Assembly: GCA_947457395.1 (NCBI GenBank)
Contig: CANGVA010000001.1
Location: 62,001-126,000, forward strand
DNA: 64,000 nt
Direction: 5' to 3'
Source: Bacteroidota bacterium
GTDB taxonomy: Bacteria > Bacteroidota > Bacteroidia > UKL13-3
How positions within the stretch are numbered: position 1 is the first letter of the stretch; each line of letters begins with the position of its first letter. The notes beneath the pieces were generated by a model. The model had not been told where the DNA came from. It ran no database searches and was given only the letters and a program-made list of their open reading frames with translations. This document shows, one piece after another, positions 1 through 10,437 of the stretch. Position numbers and translations under genes: made by a program.

Positions 1-267
1 TGTATCCTTATAGAGTATATCGTGCCTTGAGCTTATGTAATTGATGAGAACAGCCTGAACGGAGATAAAGATAATATTAGCTATTAAAGCCCATAATCCG
101 GGAGTACCAAGTGTTTCAAAAAAATTAAAAAGCAATGCGGAGAAAGGCGCACTCTTTATAAATCTATAGCTATGCGGTTGTATAAACTCCGGAATACGCA
201 AGGCTGCTGCCAGAAGAATGGTTAGTATGGCAGCAATAAGTGTATTACGTCTGAATAAGTTTAACAA
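1..267 (-). CDS. partial membrane protein, DUF6427-like (runs off the window start)
   Basis: Own reverse-strand translation (not in ORF track because no stop in window): LLNLFRRNTLIAAILTILLAAALRIPEFIQPHSYRFIKSAPFSALLFNFFETLGTPGLWALIANIIFISVQAVLINYISSRHDILYKD; possible TTG start at 267; hydrophobic segments. Confidence 0.55.
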   Translation of the reverse strand, partial: MLNLFRRNTLIAAILTILLAAALRIPEFIQPHSYRFIKSAPFSALLFNFFETLGTPGLWALIANIIFISVQAVLINYISSRHDILYKDT

Positions 268-277
268 CGCTTTATTA

Positions 278-1762
278 TTAGTAAGTGATACGCAGCAAAG
301 AAAAGCGTTTATCTTTTAAAGTTGAAATGATAACCGAATTGCCTGATACTTGCTTAGACTCGGGTGGCATAATGCTTACATAGTAGCTGAGCGATTTGAT
401 TAAGATTCTTGTATCGATTTCGCCTTTTGGATTAATTGTACTTATCATTACATCGCCATCTTCTCCTGTGTCGCTGTTATAAATAAAAGCAACCCGCTCA
501 TTGCTATTAAGCAGTACAAATGAGGAATAGTAGCCGGCATCAGCAATAGAACTTTGTTTCTTTTTTATAAAATCTCTGAATTGTGTTGTTCCATCACCAT
601 TCTTTGATACAATCACAACTTCATCATAGTTAAATACCATACGCGATTGATTTTGCGGAATGCCATTTACATAATAGGTATACATCTGCTTTGATTCATA
701 ATATTTTTCTCCAACTATCAGACATCCGCCATCACTTCTGGGCAAGATGCGTTTAATTTGCAGATCAGTAATGTTGGCGGCATTTTCATTTTGCATACTA
801 CCGGAAACCTTTGCAACAAAATACTTATCAAACTCCTCAAATGATTTAATCTTTAGCTCATTGGTTTGCAAATCAATTACGTATTGAAAATGCCCGGCTA
901 TTTTATTGTCGTCTTTTTCTTTAGAGTAATAACCTGCAACGCAAACACTCTTATGATAATTATTAACAACCAATGCCAAATCATAAATATGTAATGAGTC
1001 TTTTCCTAACTCATAGCTTATTGGTTTTTTTTCATCTGAGTAAAAGCTATACAGGAAAAAACTTCGTATGGCTTTTTCTTTGCTTCGTCTGAATATATTT
1101 TTAGGATAATCCAAAAGTAAGTGGGCATTGCCGTTGTTATCAGTTTCTGCACCTGAAATAAAAATATCCTCCACCTCATAGTTTAGTACTTGTTCTTTTT
1201 TGTAGGTTTGAACCAGTTGGTCGTTAAAACCATATACATGAAGCATGCTGGTAAACTTATCGTTTCCGTTTGTGGTAATGAATGCAAGCGAAATAAATTT
1301 TTTATCTGCTGACACGCGCAGATAAAATTCTGTATTTTCACTAAAAACAGAGGACGGTAATTGAAGCAGCACGCCTGATGTTACAGGATTCAGGTTGTCA
1401 TCAAGCGTGTAATATAAAAACTCCATCTTCTCCAATTCATAATTTTTTTTGCTGGCAAACATGATTAATCCTGCTTCTTTAAGCATCATCTTTTCAAGGT
1501 ATGTGCCACTATTTATAGGTAGATCTTTTGATAACTCCAGCGTCAGGTTAGCTTTATATCTTTCTATGGTCAGGTCTTTTGCAAAGTCATTTGTTCGGGA
1601 GCGTAACAGAAAAATACCTGATGCATTCTGACCCAGTACTTGCGAGTAATAGGTTTTTGATTTTACTTTTTGCTGATTAGACCACTCTATCATTTGGCCA
1701 CGAGCGTAGCCAAACATGCCTAAAAAAATAAAAAATGGTAGAAGGGGTTTGAAATTTGCCAT
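278..1762 (-). CDS. secreted hypothetical protein
   Basis: 494 aa ORF with N-terminal signal peptide (MANFKPLLPFFIFLGMFGYARGQ). Confidence 0.8.
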   Translation of the reverse strand: MANFKPLLPFFIFLGMFGYARGQMIEWSNQQKVKSKTYYSQVLGQNASGIFLLRSRTNDFAKDLTIERYKANLTLELSKDLPINSGTYLEKMMLKEAGLIMFASKKNYELEKMEFLYYTLDDNLNPVTSGVLLQLPSSVFSENTEFYLRVSADKKFISLAFITTNGNDKFTSMLHVYGFNDQLVQTYKKEQVLNYEVEDIFISGAETDNNGNAHLLLDYPKNIFRRSKEKAIRSFFLYSFYSDEKKPISYELGKDSLHIYDLALVVNNYHKSVCVAGYYSKEKDDNKIAGHFQYVIDLQTNELKIKSFEEFDKYFVAKVSGSMQNENAANITDLQIKRILPRSDGGCLIVGEKYYESKQMYTYYVNGIPQNQSRMVFNYDEVVIVSKNGDGTTQFRDFIKKKQSSIADAGYYSSFVLLNSNERVAFIYNSDTGEDGDVMISTINPKGEIDTRILIKSLSYYVSIMPPESKQVSGNSVIISTLKDKRFSLLRITY

Positions 1763-1843
1763 TTACTTTGCAGCACAAAATAAGTAAGAGTGTGCTAATT
1801 TTTATATCAATGTGTATTTAAATTATTGCATGTTTAAACCTTT

Positions 1844-3010
1844 ATGGCAAAATTAACGGAAACCGCTAAAAAGCAGGAAAAAGTTGCACTGGTTGGAGTA
1901 ATCAATCAGCACCAGCGCTCAGAACAGGCAGAAGAATATCTGGACGAGTTGTCTTTTTTAGCTTATACTGCAGGTGGCCGCGTGATAAAAAGGTTTTTAC
2001 AAAGGTTACCCTATCCGAATCCCCGAACATTCATTGGTGAGGGAAAACTAAATGAAATTGCAGCATACGTTAAAGAACATGAGGCAGATATTGTTGTTTT
2101 TGATGATGAATTATCACCCTCCCAAATCCGTAACCTGGAGCAAAGCCTTAAATGCAAAATACTTGACCGTAGCAATTTAATCTTGGATATTTTTGCAACG
2201 CGGGCGCGCACTGCTCAAGCCAAATACCAGGTTGAACTTGCCCAGGCGCAATATTTATTGCCTAGGCTAACCCGCATGTGGACCCACCTTTCCAAACAAA
2301 AAGGCGGAATTGGCATGAAAGGCCCAGGTGAAACAGAAATAGAAACCGACCGAAGGGCCCTACGAAACAAGATAAGCAAATTGCAGGATAGGCTAAAAGC
2401 CATTGATAAACAAAGCTTTACGCGCAGACAAAATCGAGGCGATAAAATTCGCGTGGCTTTGGTTGGCTATACCAATGTTGGCAAATCAACCATACTTAAT
2501 TTGCTTAGTAAATCTGATGTTCTTGCAGAGGATAAGCTTTTTGCAACACTCGACTCCACAGTTAGAAAGATTGTGATTCAGGATATGCCCATGCTGCTTA
2601 CCGATACGGTTGGGTTTATTCGTAAACTACCCCATCAGCTAGTAGAGTGCTTCAAATCTACGCTTGATGAAATAAGAGAAGCAGATTTACTGCTGCATGT
2701 TGTGGATGTATCTCACCCGAATTTTGAAGAACAGATAGAGGTAGTTAATAAAACCCTGGAAGAAATTGGCGCCCATAGAACCCCGAGGCTTCTCGTTTTC
2801 AATAAAATAGATAAAGCTACAGGGAAACTGATACCTGAACAGCCGGATGAATTACCTTATCTGGAACAGCTGAAAAATACATGGATAGCCAAAGAAAATG
2901 CCCCGGTGGTTTTTATATCAGCAGCTCAAAAACAAAATATCAGCGAACTCAAAAACCGCCTCCTTGAAATGGTCTTAGAACTAAAACGGGATGAGCCTCT
3001 AAAAGCGTAG
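1844..3010 (+). CDS. hflX: GTPase HflX
   Basis: GPGETEIETDRR motif, G1 GYTNVGKST, DTVGFIRKLP, NKID. Confidence 0.95.
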   Translation: MAKLTETAKKQEKVALVGVINQHQRSEQAEEYLDELSFLAYTAGGRVIKRFLQRLPYPNPRTFIGEGKLNEIAAYVKEHEADIVVFDDELSPSQIRNLEQSLKCKILDRSNLILDIFATRARTAQAKYQVELAQAQYLLPRLTRMWTHLSKQKGGIGMKGPGETEIETDRRALRNKISKLQDRLKAIDKQSFTRRQNRGDKIRVALVGYTNVGKSTILNLLSKSDVLAEDKLFATLDSTVRKIVIQDMPMLLTDTVGFIRKLPHQLVECFKSTLDEIREADLLLHVVDVSHPNFEEQIEVVNKTLEEIGAHRTPRLLVFNKIDKATGKLIPEQPDELPYLEQLKNTWIAKENAPVVFISAAQKQNISELKNRLLEMVLELKRDEPLKA

Positions 3011-3117
3011 ATAATGTAACATAATTTTATATTTTTGCGCTTCATTAAAAAATAGGGCATACAAGCTTTTTGGCATTTAAGTTCTGTTTTATTTAAACAA
3101 TAATTTAAACAAACCAT

Positions 3118-5115
3118 TTGAATACAATGAAAAAAATAGGAATTATTCTTTTAATGCTTAGTGTAGTTAGTTTTAATACCTATGCTCAAAAAAGCAAAGT
3201 GTCGGTAAAACCTTTGATTAAACCTGCACCACCTGCTAATCCATGGGTGTTTACCTATGGTCAGGATACAGTATTTAGAAAAGAGTTTGAACGGCTGCTT
3301 AGTAAGAATAGGAATGAAAAGGAAACACCAAACGAAGCAGATGTGAGAGAATATTTGGAGCTGTATCAGAACTTTAAGATGAAAGTAAAGGAGGCACACC
3401 TGATTCAGCTGGATACACTCAATTCATTTAAAACGGAATTGGCAGGATATAGAAAACAGTTGGCAAATCCTTATCTTACAGATAAAAAGGTAACAGAGGG
3501 GTTAATTAAGGAAGCATATGATCGGATGAAAGAAGAAGTAAATGCTAGCCATATTTTGATAAACTGTGCTGAAAATGCATTACCTAAAGATACACTTGAG
3601 GCTTACAATAAGCTTATGGAACTCAGAAAGCGCATACTTAAAGGTGAATCATTTGACAGTCTTGCCTTGCAGCACTCACAAGACCCGTCTGCCCAGAAAA
3701 ATATGGGGTTATTGGGATGGTTCACCGCATTTCATATGATTTATCCATTCGAAAATCAGGCCTATTTAACACCTAAGGGGCAGGTGAGTTTGCCTTTCCG
3801 CACCCGCTATGGCTACCATTTGATTAAGGTAAATGATCGCAGGCCTGCGCGCGGAGAGGTAAGAGTTGCGCATATCATGCTTCAAACAGGCCCAAGCGCA
3901 TCAGAAGAAACCAAAAACGAAGCAAGGCTTAAGGCTGATACGGTTTATATGAAGCTACAAAAAGGCGAATCATTTGAAAGCCTTGTTGCTGAGTATTCTG
4001 CAGATCAGTCAAGCAAAGCCAATGGCGGACTTATGAACTGGTTTAGCAGTTTCAGTAATTTCCCTGATGAGTTCAAATCGGCTGCATTTTCGTTATCTAA
4101 AGGGGAATATTCTAAACCTTTTAAAACCGATTACGGATATCATATCATAAAACTGGCAGACAAAAGACCTGTTGCTGAACTGAAAGAACTGGAAGAAAAT
4201 ATTAAATCTAAAATAAGTCGCGATACACGTGCTGAAAGCAGCAGACTGGTAGTGGCACAACGTATAAAAAAGGAGAGTAAATATACAGAGCATGCGACCG
4301 TACTTAAAGAATTTATTGCAGGTGTAGATTCATCATTTTTAAAAGGCACGTGGACACCAGACGAGAGCAAGATTAATGATAAACCTATCGTTACAATCAA
4401 TTCAAAATCTTTCACCATGCGTCAATTTGCCGATTTTGTTAAATTAATGCAGGAACCAAGGGAAAAAGAGGCTATTCCTATGATTGTAAATGCCTTGTTT
4501 AAAAAGTTTACCGATGAAAAAGCATTGGAATACGAGGAGTCTGTACTTGAAGAAAAATATGAGGATTTCCGCAATCTGATGCAGGAGTACCACGATGGTA
4601 TATTGCTCTTTGATTTGACTGATAAAAAAGTATGGACCAAAGCTGTAACGGATACGGCAGGCTTGCAACAATTTCACGAGGCCAACAGAAACAAGTACAT
4701 GTGGAAAGACCGTGTGCACGTTTACACCTACAGTTGCTTAAATGAAAAAGCTAAAAAAGATGCTATGAAAATGGCGGCAGCCGGTAAAAGTGGGGATGAA
4801 ATTAAAGCAAAACTCAATAAAAAAATAATTGGAACGGTAATCATTACAGAATCAAAGCATGAAAGAGGTGAGAATTCTGAGAAGGATAAATTGTGGGATA
4901 AAAAAGGTGTGGTTGATTTGCCAAATGAAGGGGGAATATTTAAGTTTTATGTTGTTTCCGGAATTATTGCTCCGGAGTCTAAGGCACTGAAAGAAGCACG
5001 TGGAGTAGTAACCAGTGATTATCAAAATCAACTTGAGAAAGATTGGATTCAATCCCTGAGAAGCAAATATCCGGTTAATACAAACGAGGAGGTTATCAAA
5101 ACGCTTTTCAAATAA
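3118..5115 (+). CDS. peptidylprolyl isomerase with two parvulin domains (SurA/PpiD-like)
   Basis: Signal peptide; two parvulin-like repeats (ASHILINC...GYHLIKV; VAHIMLQTG...GYHIIKLADKRP). Confidence 0.88.
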   Translation: MNTMKKIGIILLMLSVVSFNTYAQKSKVSVKPLIKPAPPANPWVFTYGQDTVFRKEFERLLSKNRNEKETPNEADVREYLELYQNFKMKVKEAHLIQLDTLNSFKTELAGYRKQLANPYLTDKKVTEGLIKEAYDRMKEEVNASHILINCAENALPKDTLEAYNKLMELRKRILKGESFDSLALQHSQDPSAQKNMGLLGWFTAFHMIYPFENQAYLTPKGQVSLPFRTRYGYHLIKVNDRRPARGEVRVAHIMLQTGPSASEETKNEARLKADTVYMKLQKGESFESLVAEYSADQSSKANGGLMNWFSSFSNFPDEFKSAAFSLSKGEYSKPFKTDYGYHIIKLADKRPVAELKELEENIKSKISRDTRAESSRLVVAQRIKKESKYTEHATVLKEFIAGVDSSFLKGTWTPDESKINDKPIVTINSKSFTMRQFADFVKLMQEPREKEAIPMIVNALFKKFTDEKALEYEESVLEEKYEDFRNLMQEYHDGILLFDLTDKKVWTKAVTDTAGLQQFHEANRNKYMWKDRVHVYTYSCLNEKAKKDAMKMAAAGKSGDEIKAKLNKKIIGTVIITESKHERGENSEKDKLWDKKGVVDLPNEGGIFKFYVVSGIIAPESKALKEARGVVTSDYQNQLEKDWIQSLRSKYPVNTNEEVIKTLFK

Positions 5116-5124
5116 CAATTACTT

Positions 5125-5979
5125 GTGCAAAATGCTCTCCAGATCTGCGCTATAATAGTCCTGCTTGGGGCGGCATGCAGCAAAAAATCTGCAACGGGTG
5201 AAGAGCCACTTGCTAGGGTAAATAATAAGTACCTTTATCCGACTGATGTGCAGGACTTGTTCTATACAACAAAGGGTGAAACAGATAGCGCAAGGATATT
5301 GCAGGTGTATATTGATAGCTGGATAAAAAATCAATTACTGGCACAAATAGCAGAACAACAGCTAAATGAGAAAGAAAAGAATGTAAGTAGGGAGCTGGAT
5401 GAGTATCGGAACGCTTTGCTCATACACCGCTATCAGTCTCGCTTACTGCAAGAAAGACTGGACACACTAATTACAGAGGAGGAATTACGCACGTATTTTG
5501 AAAAAAATAAGAATAGCTTTGAGCTGGCAAAAAATATTTTACAGCTCAAGTTTATAAAAATAGACCGTAAATCAAGGATTCTCTCGGAAGTAAGACGTTT
5601 GTTTTTATCACCAGACTTGAAGAGTAAAAAAGAACTGGCCTCGCTTTGCGAGAAACACGCTGCAAACTTTTTTCTTGATGATGAGGCCTGGCTTGATTTT
5701 AGCGAGGTGCAGAAAGAACTTCCAATCAAGCAATACGATGAGGAGCATTTTCTAAGAAATAATAAATTTCTTGAAATAAACGAGGGCAAGTATATTTACC
5801 TCATACTTATAATTGCCTATCGGACTAAAAATAGTCTTTCATCGTTTGAGTTTGAAAAGGCGCGGATTAAAAATGTAGTGCTTAATCAACGAAAAAATGA
5901 CTTGCTAAGAAAATTTGAGCAAAGCATGGTAAAAAAAGCGGAAGAAAATAAGGAGATTCAAATATATACTGCTAAATGA
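5125..5979 (+). CDS. SurA-N-like lipoprotein without obvious parvulin domain
   Basis: 284 aa; GTG start; lipobox-like GAACSKKS; SurA_N-type N-terminus (LARVNNKYLYPTDVQDLF); between two PPIase genes; ATGA overlap with next gene. Confidence 0.7.
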   Translation: MQNALQICAIIVLLGAACSKKSATGEEPLARVNNKYLYPTDVQDLFYTTKGETDSARILQVYIDSWIKNQLLAQIAEQQLNEKEKNVSRELDEYRNALLIHRYQSRLLQERLDTLITEEELRTYFEKNKNSFELAKNILQLKFIKIDRKSRILSEVRRLFLSPDLKSKKELASLCEKHAANFFLDDEAWLDFSEVQKELPIKQYDEEHFLRNNKFLEINEGKYIYLILIIAYRTKNSLSSFEFEKARIKNVVLNQRKNDLLRKFEQSMVKKAEENKEIQIYTAK

Positions 5980-7331
5980 GAAAAATAGCCTGTCTGATAC
6001 TGTTTTTTATGGCATCTTTGCCAGCCATTCTTGCTCAGCAGGCAGGAAAAGCTATAGATCAGATTGTGGCTGTGATAGGCGATAACATTATTCTGCAATC
6101 AGAAATTGAAATGGAATTTGAGCAGCTGAAAAGGCAAGCAGATGAAGCGCTAAGTGATACGCTAAAATGTGAAATACTCAGGCAAAAACTCATTGAACGA
6201 ATATTTTTGAATAAGGCACAACTGGATAGTTTGCCGCTTTCTGAAGAACGTGTTGATGCTGAACTGGAAAAACGAATCAGATACTTTGCTGCCCAATTTG
6301 GCGGAGTAAAGCCCATGGAAGAATTTTATGGCAAAACAGTTACACAGATTAAAGCTGACAATCGGGAGAAAATAAAAAGCAGCATGCTGGTTAATGAGAT
6401 GCAAAGTAAGGTGCTGAAGGATGTAAAAGTTTCGCCAATCGATATAAAGAAATACTACAATGAACTGGCAGCAGAAGATAGTCTTCCGTTTTATAGTGCA
6501 GAGGTAGAAGTAGCACAATTAATAATTGAACCCAAGGTATCTAAAGAAGCCAAGCAATTGGCTTATGAAAAAATATCGGAACTACGGGAACGTATAGTTA
6601 ATGGCGATAATTTTAATTCACTCGCAACATTATATTCCGATGACGGATCCGCATCAAAGGGAGGTGAACTCGGATTTTTTACACGTGGGCAAATGGTTCC
6701 GGAGTTTGAAGCGGCAGCCTTTAAATTGAAACCTGATACCATTTCAAAAATTATTGAAACCAAATACGGATATCATATTTTAAAACTGATTGACAGAAAG
6801 GGTGACAATATTAATGTGAGGCATATTCTTGTCAGACCCAAAATTTTTAAATCGGATATAGCTGCTGCCAAGGAAAAATTGGATAGTATCATCTGGCAAA
6901 TTAAAATAGATAGCATTTCGTTTGAAAAAGCAGTGAAGCGCTTTTCAGATGATAACTTTACCAAAGGCAACGGTGGATTTATTACGGCCGAGCAAACCGG
7001 CTCAACTAAAATTGCCATTGATGAGTTGGATAAAGAAATTTATTACAAGTTGGAAGGATTAAAACCGGGTGATTTGACGGAGCCTGAATTGTTAACTCTT
7101 CCCGGCCCCGACAGGCAGCAGGTATGGCGTGTATTTTATCTGAAAACAGAAAGTAAGCCACACCGTGCCAATCTCAGGGATGATTACCAGAAATTTCAGG
7201 CAATGGCCATGCAACGAAAGCAACAGCGTGCTATGGAAACGTTTATTAATAAAACCAAGAAAGAGCTGTTTATACAAGTAAATGCTCCTTATAAAAATTG
7301 TAACCAGGTTGTTGAATTTTTAAAAAAATAA
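5976..7331 (+). CDS. surA: peptidylprolyl isomerase SurA
   Basis: Signal peptide, SurA_N (IDQIVAVIGDNIILQSEIE), parvulin domain (GGELGFFTRGQMVPEFEAAAF...GYHILKL). Confidence 0.88.
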   Translation: MRKIACLILFFMASLPAILAQQAGKAIDQIVAVIGDNIILQSEIEMEFEQLKRQADEALSDTLKCEILRQKLIERIFLNKAQLDSLPLSEERVDAELEKRIRYFAAQFGGVKPMEEFYGKTVTQIKADNREKIKSSMLVNEMQSKVLKDVKVSPIDIKKYYNELAAEDSLPFYSAEVEVAQLIIEPKVSKEAKQLAYEKISELRERIVNGDNFNSLATLYSDDGSASKGGELGFFTRGQMVPEFEAAAFKLKPDTISKIIETKYGYHILKLIDRKGDNINVRHILVRPKIFKSDIAAAKEKLDSIIWQIKIDSISFEKAVKRFSDDNFTKGNGGFITAEQTGSTKIAIDELDKEIYYKLEGLKPGDLTEPELLTLPGPDRQQVWRVFYLKTESKPHRANLRDDYQKFQAMAMQRKQQRAMETFINKTKKELFIQVNAPYKNCNQVVEFLKK

Positions 7332-7334
7332 GTC

Positions 7335-8297
7335 ATGCAGTTTTCCAATGATATTGAAGCAGCAAATATGCTGCACGATAAATACAACACACTTAAAAAG
7401 GAAATAGCAAAAGTAATTGTGGGGCAGCATCAGGTAGTGGATACTGTGCTCAATGCCATATTCTCAAACGGACATGTATTGCTGGTTGGTGTGCCCGGTC
7501 TGGCTAAAACATTACTGGTACGAACCATTTCAGAAGTGTTGGATTTAAAATTCAGCCGTATTCAGTTTACACCTGATTTAATGCCAAGTGATATAACAGG
7601 TTCGGAAATTTTGGACGAAAACAGGTCATTTAAATTTATACGTGGTCCATTATTTGCCAATATCGTACTGGCTGATGAGATTAACCGCACGCCACCTAAA
7701 ACCCAGGCAGCCTTGCTTGAGGCCATGCAGGAAAAAAGTGTAACCGTTGGTGGCCACATGCATAAACTGGAGGCTCCGTTTTTTGTACTTGCTACACAAA
7801 ATCCAATAGAACAGGAAGGAACATATCCATTACCAGAGGCCCAACTTGATCGTTTTATGTTTAATGTGGTACTCAATTATCCTACGCTGGAGGAAGAACT
7901 ACAGGTGGTAAAGAACACAACAGGTAACAAGGAGGTAACGCTTAAACCTGTTATTACAGCAAAGGAAATTATAGCGTTTCAGCAATTGGTGCGTAAGGCG
8001 CCTGTTGCTGACAATGTTATGGAATATGCCGTGAAATTGGTAAGTAAAACAAGACCAAATACACCATATGCTACGGCTAAGGTTAATGAGTATATTGGAT
8101 TTGGTGCCGGTCCGCGTGCCGGTCAATTTTTGATTCTTGGCGCCAAAACCCATGCTTTACTTAATGGTGTATACTCACCAGATATTGAGCACGTAAAGGC
8201 AGTAGCAAGAGATGTATTGCGTCATCGCTTAATAAAAAATTACAAGGCAGAAGCGGAGGGCATCAGTGTAGAGCAAATTATTGATGGGCTGTTGTAA
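7335..8297 (+). CDS. MoxR family AAA ATPase
   Basis: GVPGLAKTLLVR Walker A, ADEINRTPPKTQAALLEAMQE, ATQNPIEQEGTYPLPEAQLDRF. Confidence 0.95.
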   Translation: MQFSNDIEAANMLHDKYNTLKKEIAKVIVGQHQVVDTVLNAIFSNGHVLLVGVPGLAKTLLVRTISEVLDLKFSRIQFTPDLMPSDITGSEILDENRSFKFIRGPLFANIVLADEINRTPPKTQAALLEAMQEKSVTVGGHMHKLEAPFFVLATQNPIEQEGTYPLPEAQLDRFMFNVVLNYPTLEEELQVVKNTTGNKEVTLKPVITAKEIIAFQQLVRKAPVADNVMEYAVKLVSKTRPNTPYATAKVNEYIGFGAGPRAGQFLILGAKTHALLNGVYSPDIEHVKAVARDVLRHRLIKNYKAEAEGISVEQIIDGLL

Positions 8298-8326
8298 AAC
8301 TGTTTCTTTTTTTATGGCCTCCATTC

Positions 8327-9112
8327 TTGTTAGATTTTTTCAGGTTTCATTGTACATTTATAAAAATAAGATTCTTGGCTGCCGCTGTTTTTTTTCTGCT
8401 TGCTGCACTCATCTGTGAAATTATGGGCACCATTGGTGGCTTTGGTTCGTCTGTATTTTTTGTTCCGGTTGCGCAGTTTTTCTATCCTTTTCAAGTTGTA
8501 TTGGGTTTAACTGGCCTGCTTCATGTTTTTAGTAATATCAGTAAACTCTATTTATTCAGGCAGCATGTTAATTATAAACTGCTTTTTTATTATGGTATTC
8601 CCAGTGTAGGATTTGTAGTGCTTGGGGCATACCTCAATACATTCGTTGAATTAAAGTGGGCACAACTTACACTTGGCATCTTCCTTGTTTGTTTTAGTTT
8701 GTTTATGTTATGGTTCCCATCGTTTGTTTTACCTGCAAGTAAAACTAACGCGGTGGTGTCGGGCGCAAGCGCAGGATTTATTGCAGGCTTTAATGGCACT
8801 GGTGGTGCCATTCGGGGCATGAGCATGGCAGCTTTTGGTTTAAGCAAGAATGTTTTTGTGGCAACTTCTGCTGCCATTGATTTTGGTGTTGATCTAAGTC
8901 GTAGTGCCATTTATCTTGACCACGGTTATTTGAAAAAGGAGCATTTGTATCTAATACCAGGACTCATTATCATTTCTTTTGTTGGCTCATGGATGGGTAA
9001 AAGAATGCTGAATAAAATTGATGAAGTATGGTTTAAAAAGATTGTGCTAACTTTGATTCTTGTAATTGGTGTTTTAATCATTTATAAAGAAACCCTCTCT
9101 TTCTATTCATGA
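8327..9112 (+). CDS. TauE/SafE family sulfite exporter-like membrane protein (start uncertain: TTG at 8327 or internal ATG)
   Basis: Multiple TM segments, two GxxG-rich halves (GTIGGFGSSVFFVP; FIAGFNGTGGAIRG). Confidence 0.8.
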   Translation: MLDFFRFHCTFIKIRFLAAAVFFLLAALICEIMGTIGGFGSSVFFVPVAQFFYPFQVVLGLTGLLHVFSNISKLYLFRQHVNYKLLFYYGIPSVGFVVLGAYLNTFVELKWAQLTLGIFLVCFSLFMLWFPSFVLPASKTNAVVSGASAGFIAGFNGTGGAIRGMSMAAFGLSKNVFVATSAAIDFGVDLSRSAIYLDHGYLKKEHLYLIPGLIIISFVGSWMGKRMLNKIDEVWFKKIVLTLILVIGVLIIYKETLSFYS

Positions 9113-10437
9113 AACCCACAATTGCCGCATCCATAAAAGAGTTTTTCTCGCATGATATCTGGTATGTAAAACTGGAAAAATTTCCGCGCTGGCAGCGTGG
9201 TGTCATCAAGTTACTGCGCATATTATTGCTTGCTATCAATGATTATACCCAAAAACAGTTAGCGTTGCGGGCTACTGCACTTACGCTGTATACGCTTCTT
9301 TCCATTGTACCGGTAATAGCTATGGTTTTTGGCATTGCACAGGGTTTCGGTTTACAGCAATACCTAACTGATGAATTGAATAAGGCATTTGCCACCCAGC
9401 CTGAAATATTAAATAACCTGCTGCTATATGTACAGAACTTACTGGGCAATACCAAAGGGGGTATCATTGCCGGTTTTGGCTTCGCATTGCTGCTATGGTC
9501 GGTTCTTCAGGTGTTGGCAAATATTGAGGATGCCTTTAATTTTATCTGGCATGTACAAACTCCGCGTACTTGGGCACGTAAGTTCACCGATTATCTTAGC
9601 ATCATAATGTTAGCCCCATTATTTATAGTTTTTTCAGGCGTTGCCACTATTTTCATTAGCACGCAGATAAAATGGGTAGCACAGGAAATTTCTTTTCTCG
9701 GCTCAACCATTTCACAGTTAATTATTATCTCCATAAAGTTTTTACCTTATCTAACCACCTCGCTGCTTTTTTTTCTGCTTTATCTTGTTATGCCCAACAC
9801 AAGGGTTAAGCCATCGGCTGCTATTTATGCAGGTATAGTTGCCGGTATTGTTTTTCAGGTTTTTGAGTGGGCTTATATTGAGTTTCAAATTGGCGTTTCC
9901 AATTACAATACAATTTACGGCAGTTTTGCTTCCATTCCTTTATTTATCACGTTTCTTCAGTTCAGTTGGATTATTGTGCTTATTGGTGCCGAGATATCTT
10001 ATTCTGTTCAGCATGTGGTAGAGTACGAGAGTCGCGTTCAAATGGCAAGCCTCAGTCATGAAATGAAAATGGTGTATTCTTTATATTTACTCCATCATAT
10101 TGCAAACCGATTTAAAGAGGGAGATAAGCCCCCAACCATCAGGGAAATGAGCGGCAGATTAGGCTTGCAGGCAAATATTTGTAAAAATCTGCTGCATCAA
10201 CTAATACGTGCTAAACTTGTTGCCGAGAGCAATGAAGGAAAGAGTAAAGATCCTGTTTATTTGCCTGCCATGGATATTGCCCGACTGAATATTGCGTTTA
10301 TTGTTAGTAAACTGGAAAGTGTTGGTGAGTTAAGAAAATCCGACTCAGATACGCTCACTAAAATTAAATCTCTTTATAATGATCTGGAGCAGGCAACCTT
10401 TAATAGTGCAGCAAATAAGAATATTACTGCAATCTAA
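9109..10437 (+). CDS. YihY/virulence factor BrkB family membrane protein
   Basis: LRATALTLYTLLSIVPVIAMVFG; PNTRVKPSAAIYAGIVAGIVFQ; NYNTIYGSFASIPLFITFLQFSW. Confidence 0.9.
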   Translation: MKPTIAASIKEFFSHDIWYVKLEKFPRWQRGVIKLLRILLLAINDYTQKQLALRATALTLYTLLSIVPVIAMVFGIAQGFGLQQYLTDELNKAFATQPEILNNLLLYVQNLLGNTKGGIIAGFGFALLLWSVLQVLANIEDAFNFIWHVQTPRTWARKFTDYLSIIMLAPLFIVFSGVATIFISTQIKWVAQEISFLGSTISQLIIISIKFLPYLTTSLLFFLLYLVMPNTRVKPSAAIYAGIVAGIVFQVFEWAYIEFQIGVSNYNTIYGSFASIPLFITFLQFSWIIVLIGAEISYSVQHVVEYESRVQMASLSHEMKMVYSLYLLHHIANRFKEGDKPPTIREMSGRLGLQANICKNLLHQLIRAKLVAESNEGKSKDPVYLPAMDIARLNIAFIVSKLESVGELRKSDSDTLTKIKSLYNDLEQATFNSAANKNITAI

